In this document: positions 49,701 through 59,380 of the stretch, piece by piece | Numbering within the stretch: position 1 is the stretch's first letter | Layout: the number at the start of each line of letters is the position of its first letter | From: Nelumbo lutea | Taxonomy: Eukaryota > Streptophyta > Magnoliopsida > Proteales > Nelumbonaceae | DNA length: 64,000 nt | Assembly: GCA_022828595.1 (NCBI GenBank) | Contig: JAKGHH010000003.1 | Coordinates: forward strand, 655,488 to 719,487 | Reading direction: 5' to 3' | Notes under the pieces: generated by a model | Told to the model about the DNA's origin: nothing | What the model saw: only the letters and a program-made list of their open reading frames with translations | The model's database searches: none | Position numbers and translations under genes: made by a program

Positions 49701-52629
49701 GGAGAACACTTGGTTAATTCATTACATCTAATACAAAACCAGATATTAAAATTCCATATATTAGGTCTACAATTACCATTTTCCTTCTTAACTTAAACTT
49801 AGAAACATGATTCTCCATCTATATGCCTGAACTCCAAAGATTCAATACCTAAACATTAATCTTCAGCATCACTTTATCAATAATGATTTGTTAAGGCTCA
49901 ACCTCTGAACAGATTCCTCACATACCATTCAACAGAAAAATATAACAATCTTTGCTTCCTCTTCCAAAAGTTACAATTTTATGATACCATGCTTAAGTTT
50001 CAACTTAGTACTTCCACTTTGATAGATTAATTACTAAGAAGAACAGTGTGGAACCTAAAAATCTAATGTTTGCCAGATGTATTTCATGACCAACTGAAAT
50101 CTCATTAACAAAAAATAGTATTAAGAACATGAATAAAGTATATGTAATGCTATAAAGAGCAAGAGTTCTAGTCAAATTTAGGTCCAATAAAAGCAAAATA
50201 ATAGATTGTTCACCTAATTTCACAAAGCAACTTCCTCAAATCACTTACCTACAGAAACTCCACTTTTGGCTGATTCAACCAAGGCAACATCTACTATGTC
50301 TTTAAGATGGATGACTTTAGGACCTCTTTGAACAGCATTGCAAGTTATTACAGCTTTAGGTTTGCAATCCACAATTCTTTGAGCAAGAGACTCTGCAGAG
50401 AATCCAGCAAATACAACCTAAAAGGAACCAACAGAAAAAGTAGTGAATGGTATAATGGCTAATAGTTCATTCATGAAAAATCGATAGAGGTTCAACTATG
50501 TATAAGAAAAAGTGACCAGTGGAATAAAGATTGATGTTTTGCAGTACCGAGTGAACAGCACCAATGCGAGCACAAGCCAGCATTGCAATTGGCAATTCCA
50601 TCAGCATGGGTAAATAAATTACAACGGCATCTCCCTTTTGCACACCAATGTCTTTCAAGTAATTGGAGAGCTGTTAACAAGATGCATTAACTAAAAAATA
50701 AAGAATAGCTGAATTGGTGTTTACTTGCAGATAAATGAAGGATTCTTACTTCAAGACGAGGATGGGGAAGGGGAATAAGGGAAAGGGCTGGAGAAAACAA
50801 TCACCTGGCAAACTTTCTCCAACAGACTGCTGTATGTCAAGCTCCCATCTTGACCCAGGTCATTCCCTTCCCAATATATTGCAATTTTGTCACCATTTCC
50901 TGCTTCAATATTCCTATCCAGTGCATTGTAGCATATGTTTGTAATACCACCTTTGAACCACTGAGCATAAATATCCACAGAGATAATAACTTCAGCTATT
51001 CTCTGCAAATCCTTCTAAAATTGGTTGAACTCAAGTACTTCAATATCAGAAAAAAAATATCACCTCAATCTTAATAGGGCCCTTCCTGACATCCAAATTC
51101 TCTGAGTAAACTTGTGTACCCCACTTCTGTTTCCAGTAAAATTCTGATGCTATCTCCGACCAAAATCCAGCAGGATCTGTAATCGACCTTTTATACATCC
51201 CTAGGTACTGATCAAACATTTCCATATTGTAAGTAAGAAAAGAAGAACAATTTACTCTAAATTGGGGTGTCGATTTCTACAAAGCAAAAGTAAGAAATAA
51301 GAATGTAGACACATGATAATCCCCCAAAATGTTGATTTCCTACAAAAAGGCAATAAGATGTGCAGTTTTGTGCAAAATTAGAAGCAGATATAGTCATATA
51401 ATGCATCAAAATGTTGAGGATTGTGGGTCTGTTAATGGAGGAGTGGAAGAGAGCGTTTGCTTTGGTACTTTTCAAAAGCCAAAGTAGAAGCCCATTTGGG
51501 AGCGTTTAATTTTGATGAAGAAGCTAATGGGAGAGGATTGTAGCGAGAGTTGTGAAAAAGGCTGTACAATGAAAAAAATTGGCTCTCCGGACTCCCCCGA
51601 TTGTTAACCCAACATTGCCTTATATATAGGTGGGCCCTGCCCTCAAAGTCAAAACCCACATCGTGAAAGAGAAGAATAAAACGTTATCTTTATTTTCAAA
51701 AAGATGTTATCATACAAAGGGAAGAATAAGTAGAATTTTATGCAAACTAAGACCATTCAATTCAAGATAAATGCCAAAATGTTGGTTTTACACAGAACAA
51801 GCGGAGTTTATACAAAATTAGGAACATCCACATTCAATTAATGCATCAAAACATCGATTTTTTTTAATGCAAAATTAGGAAAACCAGTATTCATATTGAA
51901 ATAACGTATCAAAATGCTAATTGATATTATAATAGATGAAAAGGCGGAATTTTATGCAAATATTAGAAATACCGATTTTCGTATTCAAACAATATATCAA
52001 AATGATAAGTTTTTATATTAACTAATAAAAAAATAAGTGGGGGTATATATTCAGAACTAAGAGCCCGTTTGGTTCACGGAAATAGGGGCCTGGAATTGGA
52101 TTCTAATTGTTTGGTTGGACGAAATTGAAATCCCATCCTATTCCTGAATCCTGATGAAATGGCGTTCCCCATTTGAAGGAATGGCCATTCCCTCCCCTTC
52201 ACAGCTATTGGAACAGACCATTTCGATTTTGATTACGAGGAATTTTGATTCCGATCCCGAACACCCACATTCAGATAATGAATCAAACTGTATTTTCATT
52301 GTTAAGAAATAAGAAGGCTACTTTTATGCAAAATTAAGAACAGCCAAATTCAAACAACACCTCGTAATGCCAAATTCCCAGGAACGCAAAACTCCAATTC
52401 GCTTAAACTCATTGACACTCACCTTCTCCGGTGACGGAACCAAAGCCTGGCGTGAGAACTCCTCGCAGGGGAACACCAGATCGTTCTCCTCCGAAGCAAG
52501 CGCTTCCCCGAGTATGACAGCATTCAAATGCGAGATCTCTCCGGCCCCGGATGGAAGAACCATCATGGACTCTACATGCCGGAGATAGTTCGAAGTATTC
52601 ATCTTTTTTGTTCCGTCCGGCGTCCCCAT
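37724..52629 (-). CDS. ACS: Acetyl-CoA synthetase (AMP-forming), 18 coding exons
   Basis: Activates acetate with ATP and CoA to acetyl-CoA via acetyl-AMP; in plants this enzyme is mainly plastidic. Exons, 5' to 3': 52629-52423, 51207-51064, 50960-50805, 50670-50548, 50417-50249, 49442-49360, 48995-48894, 48821-48733, 48584-48494, 47032-46919, 46196-46120, 46045-45967, 45763-45695, 45580-45405, 44829-44773, 44599-44509, 44396-44298, 37909-37724. Phases match throughout and give 703 residues. Motifs: [23 protein letters not shown] loop [11 protein letters not shown] (about 319-329); [22 protein letters not shown] (467-475); hinge [19 protein letters not shown]; acetylatable catalytic Lys in [10 protein letters not shown] (about 665). 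The intron after exon 6 uses a GC donor (CAG|GCTAGT); the others are GT-AG. ATG 52629 is the only in-frame ATG before the first conserved block and gives no obvious transit peptide; a good acceptor at 52674-52675 suggests an upstream exon. Intron 17 is 6388 bp. Confidence 0.95.
39500..40080 (-). pseudogene. LINE 3' end with RNase H in intron 17
   Basis: Minus-strand 39936-39622 reads as RNase H C-terminal half: [31 protein letters not shown] and [16 protein letters not shown] poly-T run at about 39502-39515 on the plus strand is the poly-A tail of a minus-strand LINE. The N-terminal half (40070-39940) is frame-broken. Confidence 0.75.
40108..40567. mobile_element. hAT-type miniature element (460 bp)
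   Basis: Ends TAGGCCTGTCAAT and ATTCCAAGCCTA (imperfect inverted repeats). Flanks TCCTCATC (40100-40107) and CCCTCATC (40568-40575) match in 7 of 8 bases. AT-rich core at 40195-40260. Confidence 0.6.
41285..41635. mobile_element. Tandem or nested GTGTCAATGGACCGG miniature elements
   Basis: GGTGTCAATGGACCGG occurs at about 41284 and 41452, each followed by GGATTGGA-type repeats; the block ends CCAGTCAAATTGATGCCC. It looks like one copy inserted in or beside another. Ends are approximate. Confidence 0.5.
41790..43760 (-). pseudogene. LINE 3' part in intron 17, split by a miniature element
   Basis: Minus strand order: 43753-43541 ([35 protein letters not shown], the segment after RT), 43400-43300 ([20 protein letters not shown], zinc-binding domain start), then RNase H at 42246-42013 ([51 protein letters not shown]). 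A poly-T run at 41790-41805 marks the poly-A tail. Frames are broken. Confidence 0.75.
42515..42949. mobile_element. hAT-type miniature element with GC-rich ends (435 bp)
   Basis: Ends TAGAGGTGTAAA and TTTACACCTCTA are perfect 12-bp inverted repeats. Flanks ATACTGCA (42507-42514) and ATATTGCA (42950-42957) agree in 7 of 8 bases. GGGCCGTGCC-rich arms surround an AT-rich core. Inserted in the LINE remnant. Confidence 0.8.
47033..48493 (-). other. Intron 9 of the acetyl-CoA synthetase gene
   Basis: 1461 bp between the exons ending GTAGTTTTTGAAGGG and beginning GCCCCCAGTTATCC. No recognisable repeat or gene; mildly GC-richer at 47400-47660. Confidence 0.6.
52065..52265. mobile_element. Possible hAT-like remnant in intron 1
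   Basis: Begins GAGCCCGTTTGGTTCACGGA and ends near GATCCCGAACACCC. The start is typical of hAT-like miniature elements, but the inverted repeat is weak and no target duplication was found. Confidence 0.35.
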
Positions 52630-53099
52630 CCCACCTGATAACCTCTTAAGAAGCAAATCTAGCGAGAAGATACCTGGTACAAGAAAACGACGAAGAAATA
52701 GTAATATGAATAGTAGCAGTAGCAATAGTAGAGGGAAACCCGTTATAGACAGCCTTGCGCGCAGCAGATCCGGAGTCGTAATGAGTCGGGATTGGATAAG
52801 TTTCCCGTTATACACAGATCACAGCCTTGCGAGCAGGAGCAGCAGATCCGAAGTCGTAGTAGAGGGAGAACTGAGAAGAGCGTTTTAATCTATGGTAAGG
52901 AAGTTGGGAGAGGGAAAGCGGGGGCTTGTAAGAAAAGGCGGGCGGTGCGTGAGAGAAGAGACGCGCGTACTCACCAAGAAAATGAGACTCACTGGGCCAC
53001 TGGCACTGGGGTGGGGCTACTGGGCCATGCGAATTACGAAGCAAGAGATCCCAGTCTGGCAGTCTCCCAGATATATAAGAAGAAACCCAGTTACCTTAA

Positions 53100-54505
53100 A
53101 AATTATGCTTTATTATCTGAAAATTAAGATTTCATTTTGACATCAATAAAGCAATAATAATGATAATAAATTCTAAAATACAGACACAAACATGCATGCT
53201 GTTGGGTTCCATGATTCTAATTCTACATCTTCGGTCGGTCTCGGGAGACGATGATGATATAATTGATAAAACTTAAAAAATGGGAAATTTGACTGTGAGA
53301 ATTTGTTGAAAAATGGAATGAGTAAGATTTCTGGCGAGGTTTTAAATTTTAGTGGTGGAGGGCGGCCGAAGGTTCAGCAGAAGTTTTTTTTTTTTTTTCC
53401 GGTTTATGTGCTTGATTTAGATGATCTGAATTTTGATGGAATTTTGGTTTGGAAGGAACAAATTTCTGAGGGGTTTTGGTTGGCTGGAAGAAATAATTTG
53501 TTGGAATATTTATTTATTGGCTTGGCCCAGTTAGTCAGACATCACACTGTTTGTTTGTCTGATCTGATAGACTTTGAGTTAAAGTGATGGGTTTGGACAT
53601 TGTGGTGGAATGGAATTAATCCGAATTTATTCCTTTTTACAGCCTGTAATTACTCAATCAGTTGCTTAGCATTTTATATCTATCTGGCGTGGGGCGTTAC
53701 CGTACCATTAATCGATCGGTATACGCCATTGCCAGCTTGAGGTAGTTCAAGTTCATCAGTTAATCCAAATTCGAGCTATGAAAAGGAATGAACGAGGTTT
53801 TCTGGATATGAGATGACTGCGTTGCGCATCGACCGTTTTACAACAAATTGATTTCTACGGTTTTCTGGATATGAAATCAACCCAAACCCATACATCGTCT
53901 ATACATTATTATGTATTGAATAAATAAATAAAGATGGGAAGAGGAGAAGAGCCATGAAAAAGACGACCACAGATCTATAATATAATATTTATTATAAAAT
54001 AATGGTTGTTTAGCATGCATGTCGCCATGCTGGTAGCTAGCTGCTGTATTTGGTTGGTTTAATTCTTAGAATGAAGGAAACAGAAAACTTTTGCTTGGTG
54101 ACTTGATATGGGTCACATTCAATCCAAATTTTGAACAAGGGGTGTTGATGTTCTCATCAACATTATATTTTAGAAAAATGTCATTGATTTATTGACTAAA
54201 AAAAAGAAAATTTTCATCCAAGTTGAATGAGCCCGGCCGGAATATAAATATTATCCAAATATGCGTTTGCAATGACATCACCATTTGTATCGAAAATATA
54301 TAAATAAACCTTCAGATTATTAGAGATATAGATTGCGTGTAATGAGGACAAGGAAATTATCTTATCTCATCGGGGGGCAATACTTCAGTCGTGGAGTGGA
54401 TCGGACTGGAACTGTTGAGCATTCATTGAAATTCAACGAAGACCGACGATCGCCCTCGTCTAAACAGCAAGATGAAAAAATTGGTATTGGATATTCTATT
54501 CGATA
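53100..54505. other. Intergenic upstream of the acetyl-CoA synthetase gene
   Basis: Should contain the promoter of the minus-strand gene in its left part. No gene is seen; the open frame 53303-53587 has no recognisable domain. Confidence 0.5.
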
Positions 54506-55160
54506 ATTTGGATATGAATATTGTTGCTGTGTGGGTTAGCCGAGGGCAACAAGGTAAATTTATCTTTCAAGCTCCAAGCGTTAGCCAAGGACTTCGAGGC
54601 CTCTGAAGAGATTGATCGAAGCTGAGGGCAATAAGCTGGAGCTAAGTACTCCTTCTGAGTGCTATGGTAGCCGAGGAATGCTAGTTGAGGCAGGGTCCCT
54701 GGTGATCTGAGGTGTTGCAAGACAAGAAGTGTTAGAGACCTCGAGGTGGATACCCGAGGCAGAGGCTCCGACGATCAAGTTAGTAAGGGGTGTGAAGTAG
54801 GGGAGAGTGCAAAAGTGCTCATGGATGAAGTCCTCGGATGCACCAGATCTCCCTGAATTAATGCTAGGTAGACAATGTAGGTGCAAGAAGTAAATGAGTG
54901 AGTAATGTTGGAGTTATTCTGTTCCAACCCCTTTTAAGGGGCAGTTACTTGTTATTTATACTTGAGTGTGTTGGTGGTAGGTGAAGATGAATGCCTCGGA
55001 TGAGAGCTGTATGAGGTCAGATTGCAAGCCCTGGCAATACGCCAGATAGTTATGTGATTGGCTTCGTACGAAGGCAGCAGGGCCCTCACCTACTGTGATT
55101 GACGTTAGCAGGCGTTAGTGGGCTAGGCCTTTTAGCCCTATGTGGGCTGGGCCAAGCTAA
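54506..55160. other. Unclassified GC-richer segment, probably repeat-derived
   Basis: Sharply different composition from both sides, with CGAGG/CCTCGG words and the palindrome CCCCTTTTAAGGGG (54930-54943), ending GGGCTGGGCCAAGCTAACCC. Looks like an LTR or element fragment; no partner copy or ends seen in the window. Confidence 0.4.
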
Positions 55161-56071
55161 CCCACTTCAGATATGAATATGGATATTTTTTGAAAACGTA
55201 TGGATACAAACGAAATATGTAAAAACACATGGATATATACGCTACGAAAATAGATACAATTTTCATAAATACATCAATTACATAAGTTTTAAGGTCAAAA
55301 TAGCCTCAAATAAAATGTAAACACATAATAAATGTATAATTTAGTAGTATATATAAAGGAATACATTACAATTAATATTATGGGATGCATAGATATCATA
55401 CAACTTTATTAATAATCCATCAATCATCAGTCTAAGACTCATATTATATTGATCTTTACAAATCAACACATGCATAAAACCATTATTATGTTATATTCTA
55501 TTTAATTCCAAGACATAAACAAATGCTATTATATTTTAATTACTACATCAATTTATATATTTTTAATATTTTTTTACTTTTCAACATTAGCAGAAAAAAG
55601 TCAACCAAATATTAAAATTTGAAATGTTTGATAAACAATATACTTTTTTCTAAGTAATAAATATGTTATTATAAAATGTAAATCAAAATATCAATTGATA
55701 ATTTATAAAATATATAATGTTAATTTAAACATTTCTTATCTATATATTAAAATTTTTAAAAGCATATAATATTGCAAATTCATAAATTTTAATTATTAAA
55801 ATGATTATTCCATTATTAACACTTTTATTTCAATATTTTTTTTGAAATAATAAATCATTTTTATATAAATTTAAGTTAGTGTATTTAATAGGTCCAATAT
55901 AATATTATATGCTTGAATATTTATATTTATAAATATTAAATTTTAATATTATTCTATTTAATTTTAAGTTGGAATTGTTGAATATAAAGATATGACATTT
56001 ATTCAAATTGTATGTTTACAATAAAGATAATAATTATTATTATATTTCATTTATCATTACAAATTAAAAAG

Positions 56072-56131
56072 TGGCTTAGTGGTTTAAATTTCTAAGCACC
56101 CTAATTTGTAAGTAAGACTTAGGTTTGAATC
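56072..56131 (+). other. tRNA-like A and B boxes in the palindrome arm
   Basis: TGGCTTAGTGG (56072-56082) fits the RNA polymerase III A box and GGTTTGAATC (56122-56131) is close to the B box. The inverted arm repeats the B box at 56572-56581 and 57129-57138. It may be a tRNA-derived segment; no cloverleaf was established. Confidence 0.35.
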
Positions 56132-56230
56132 ACGTCAAATGCAACATTTTTTAGGATAGAAGTTGTGCACGTATTTGTGTATTGCATATATCATATTGAT
56201 AGATACAGTGTGATACTGATGCATTTAACT

Positions 56231-57344
56231 GTATCATTCATTTGATCACACAATGGCCACACATTAATTAATTGTTGCCCCATTTCTTATTTTAAAAATA
56301 TTAAATCATCCCAATCTCCATAGCAATTCAGAACAAACCAATAAATCTTTACTCTTATGTAAGGATTAAAATATCGATGCGATACGTCCAATATAAGGTG
56401 TATCGTATCGGTATAGGTGGTAGAAGATACAAGATACACTACAATTGGCATTGTATCATGCCAGTCGTGCATATCGCTATGATACGGTACTGTATCGATC
56501 GATACAGATTGATACACACAATACACAAATACACATGCAATTTTTAACCTAAAAAATGTTGCGTCTGACATGATTCAAACCCAAGTCTTACTTGCGAATT
56601 AGGGTGCATAGCGATTTAAGCCACTAACATACAATCTGAATGAATGTCATATATTTATATTCAACAGTTCCAACTTAAAATTAAATAGAACAACATTAAA
56701 ATTTAATATATAAATATAAATAAAATAAATAATTTACCAATTTTATATTTATATCAAAAACTGATTTTTTACTCAATAAATTTAACTGTATCATTCATTT
56801 GATCACACAATGGCCACACATTAATTAATTGTTGCCCCATTTCTTATTTTAAAAATATTAAATCATCCCAATCTCCATAGCAATTCAGAACAAACCAATA
56901 AATCTTTACTCTTATGTAAGGATTAAAATATCGATGCGATACGTCCAATATAAGGTGTATCGTATCGGTATAGGTGGTAGAAGATACAAGATACACTACA
57001 ATTGGCATTGTATCATGCCAGTCGTGCATATCGCTATGATACGGTACTGTATCGATCGATACAGATTGATACACACAATACACAAATACACATGCAATTT
57101 TTAACCTAAAAAATGTTGCGTCTGACATGATTCAAACCCAAGTCTTACTTGCGAATTAGGGTGCATAGCGATTTAAGCCACTAACATACAATCTGAATGA
57201 ATGTCATATATTTATATTCAACAGTTCCAACTTAAAATTAAATAGAACAACATTAAAATTTAATATATAAATATAAATAAAATAAATAATTTACCAATTT
57301 TATATTTATATCAAAAACTGATTTTTTACTCAATAAATTTATAC
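56231..57344. repeat. 557-bp tandem duplication, two copies
   Basis: 56231-56787 and 56788-57344 appear identical base for base; both begin TGTATCATTCATTTGATCAC and end CAATAAATTTA plus a few bases. The same 94-codon minus-strand frame appears in both (56571-56287 and 57128-56844) and is an unremarkable repeat ORF. Confidence 0.92.
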
Positions 57345-58546
57345 AAATAAAAATACAATAATAGAATAATTATTTTAGTAATTAAAATTCATATATTATA
57401 TAATTTTAATATATTTTTATAAATTATTAGTTGATATTTTAATTTACATAAATAATAACATGTTGATATTTTAATTTACATAAATAATAACATATTTATT
57501 ATTTAGAAAAATATTTTTTTTACAAAAAATTCAAGCATATAATATTATATTGGATCTATTAAATACACTAATTTAAATTTATATAAAAATGATTTATTAT
57601 TTTACAAAATTATTGAAATAAAAGTGTTAATAATGGAATAATCATTTTAATAATTAAAAATTATGAATTTTCAATATTATATGCTTTTAAAAATTTTAAT
57701 ATATAGATAAGAAATATTTTAAATTAACTATATATTTTATAAATTATCAATTGATATTTTGATTTACATTTAATAATAACATATTTATTATTTACAAAAA
57801 ATATATTGTTTATCAAACATTTCAAGATTTAATATTTGGTTGACTTTTTTTGATAATATTGAAAAGTAAAAAATATTAAAATATAAAATAATTGATATAA
57901 TAATTAAAATATAATAGCATTTGTTTATGTCTTGGAATTAAATAGAACATAACATAATAATGGTTTTATGCATGCATTGATTTGTAAAGATCAATACAAT
58001 ATGAGTCTTAGACTCCTGATTGATGGATTATCAATAAAGTTGTATGATATCTATGCATCCCATAATATTAATTGTAATGTATTCATTTATATATACTACT
58101 AAATTATACATTTCTTATGTATTTATATTTTATCTGTGGCTATTTTGACCTTAAAGATGGTGCAATTAATGTATTTGCAAAAATTGTATATATTTTCATA
58201 GCACATCCATGTATTTTCATATATTTCGTTTGCATCCATGCGTTTCCAAAGCGTATTCGCAGCCGTATCCAAGTTGTCCGATACGATACCCAACATCGAT
58301 ACTTTGATCCTTGATTAGAACAAGCCATTATACATTTTTATTTTTATCTGTACAAACCTAATTATACATATATACTAGCATAGGGGGCCGTGCTAAGCAC
58401 AATCAAGAAAACTATCAATTGTTAAATTATCTGTTGTTAAGATAATTGATGAAGGAAGATTTGGCCCGACCTCTCTATTATGTGACACGTGGCAGAAACA
58501 ACAGCTCGGCAAAAGGGGCCAAGCCTAGGCGGGAACAAGGGGACAC

Positions 58547-58765
58547 ACTTCGCCGAACTGACCCACCTTGTAACAGCTCGGGATACACTTCGCTGAACTG
58601 ACCCACCTTGTAACAGCTCGGGATACACACTGCCGAACTGACCCACCTTGTAACAGCTCGGGTTACACCGCCGAACTGACCCTTTGTAATAGCTCGGGAT
58701 ACACTTCCCCGAACTGACCCACCTTGTAACAGTTTGGGATACACCTCGCCGAACTGACCTGCCCT
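58547..58765 (+). repeat. 40-bp tandem repeats in gypsy LTR
   Basis: About five units with CCGAACTGACCCACCTTGTA and ACAGCTCGGGATACAC; ACCCACCTTG recurs at 58561, 58601 and 58641 (40 bp apart), later units are 38-40 bp. Confidence 0.85.
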
Positions 58766-59083
58766 ATAGATACCTCTGAGCTCAAGACCGCCTTGCTCAG
58801 CACTTCGCATCACCTTCTGGGCACCAAAACCAAACAAGTCGTACCGTGCCTGACACTAGGGAAGTCCGTGCCCGAGGGCGCCACGCCTGACTGACTTGAG
58901 ATCTGACGTTTGGCAGCAGCACTCTAAACGGCCACCTGCCACCGCCACTGACACCGCCATCTCCAGTTAGACGGTTAGGCAGTGACGATTCTGTCTCAGC
59001 AGAAAGGACGACGGCCGAATTGACAAGCACAAGGGTAATCATACCCGACCTGACAAGGGCCTCGGGACGAGTGCACGAAGCGA

Positions 59084-59090
59084 CTATAAG
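59084..59090 (+). promoter_or_regulatory. TATA-like box of gypsy LTR
   Basis: CTATAAG in GCGACTATAAGAGCCCCCTG, followed by GACCCCC as in the non-autonomous LTRs. Confidence 0.5.
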
Positions 59091-59299
59091 AGCCCCCTGA
59101 CCCCCGACAACGGAGGTATGCAAAAACTTTGCGCTATATGGTATTACCTTGCTTTTGAAGGATTCTAACTTGAGCTTCGGAGCCTCTACACCAGGTTCCC
59201 CCCGGAGCTTTCCCATCTCCTCCGTTTCAGGTTCCCTGCTACCCCGTTCGGAAGCAAGGCAGCGGACAGCTAAGACCAGCTGGATCGTGCTCCATCAAT

Positions 59300-59317
59300 T
59301 GGCGCCGTCTGTGGGAA
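59300..59317 (+). other. Primer binding site of gypsy element
   Basis: TGGCGCCGTCTGTGGGAA two bases after the LTR end; one base different from 4356-4373. Confidence 0.75.
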
Positions 59318-59380
59318 AACGCTTCAAAAAGCCTCCCTCCAAACTTTGATAACCCCTTTTCTTCAAAAAACCCAACTCTC

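Larger units (their letters stand above)
55165..58275. mobile_element. Large palindromic (foldback) element, 3.1 kb
   Basis: The left arm from 55165 is the inverted copy of the right arm ending about 58275: CATATTTCGTTTG-type ends, ACTACTAAATTATACATTT, CTATGCATCCCATAATATTA, AAGTTGTATGATATC, GGTTGACTTTTTT. Arms are about 1 kb and very AT-rich; the centre (about 56225-56510) has GATACGGTACTGTATCGATC. No transposase. A 557-bp tandem duplication lengthens the right half. Left end flanks 54506-55160; exact termini and target duplication not fixed. Confidence 0.75.
58447..59297 (+). repeat. 5' LTR of the gypsy element (851 bp)
   Basis: Starts TGATGAAGGAAGATTTGGCC and ends GTGCTCCATCA directly before the primer site. 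First and last bases echo the LTR of the 2830-6916 element (TGATGAGGGCGGATTTAGCC, TTACATCA). Contains a 40-bp repeat array and a TATA-like site. The partner LTR lies beyond the window. Confidence 0.8.

Noticed and set aside
52324..52815. 163-codon frame taken as the complete first exon with start at 52815
   Set aside because: The first codon is GTG, not ATG, and the part after 52423 is intron; the supported exon is 52629-52423.
53071..53078. TATA-like ATATATAAG near the acetyl-CoA synthetase gene
   Set aside because: It reads better on the plus strand, opposite to the gene, and lies about 440 bp from the ATG; not assignable.
56287..57128. Pair of identical 94-codon minus-strand frames
   Set aside because: Product of the 557-bp tandem duplication in AT-rich element sequence; nothing protein-like.
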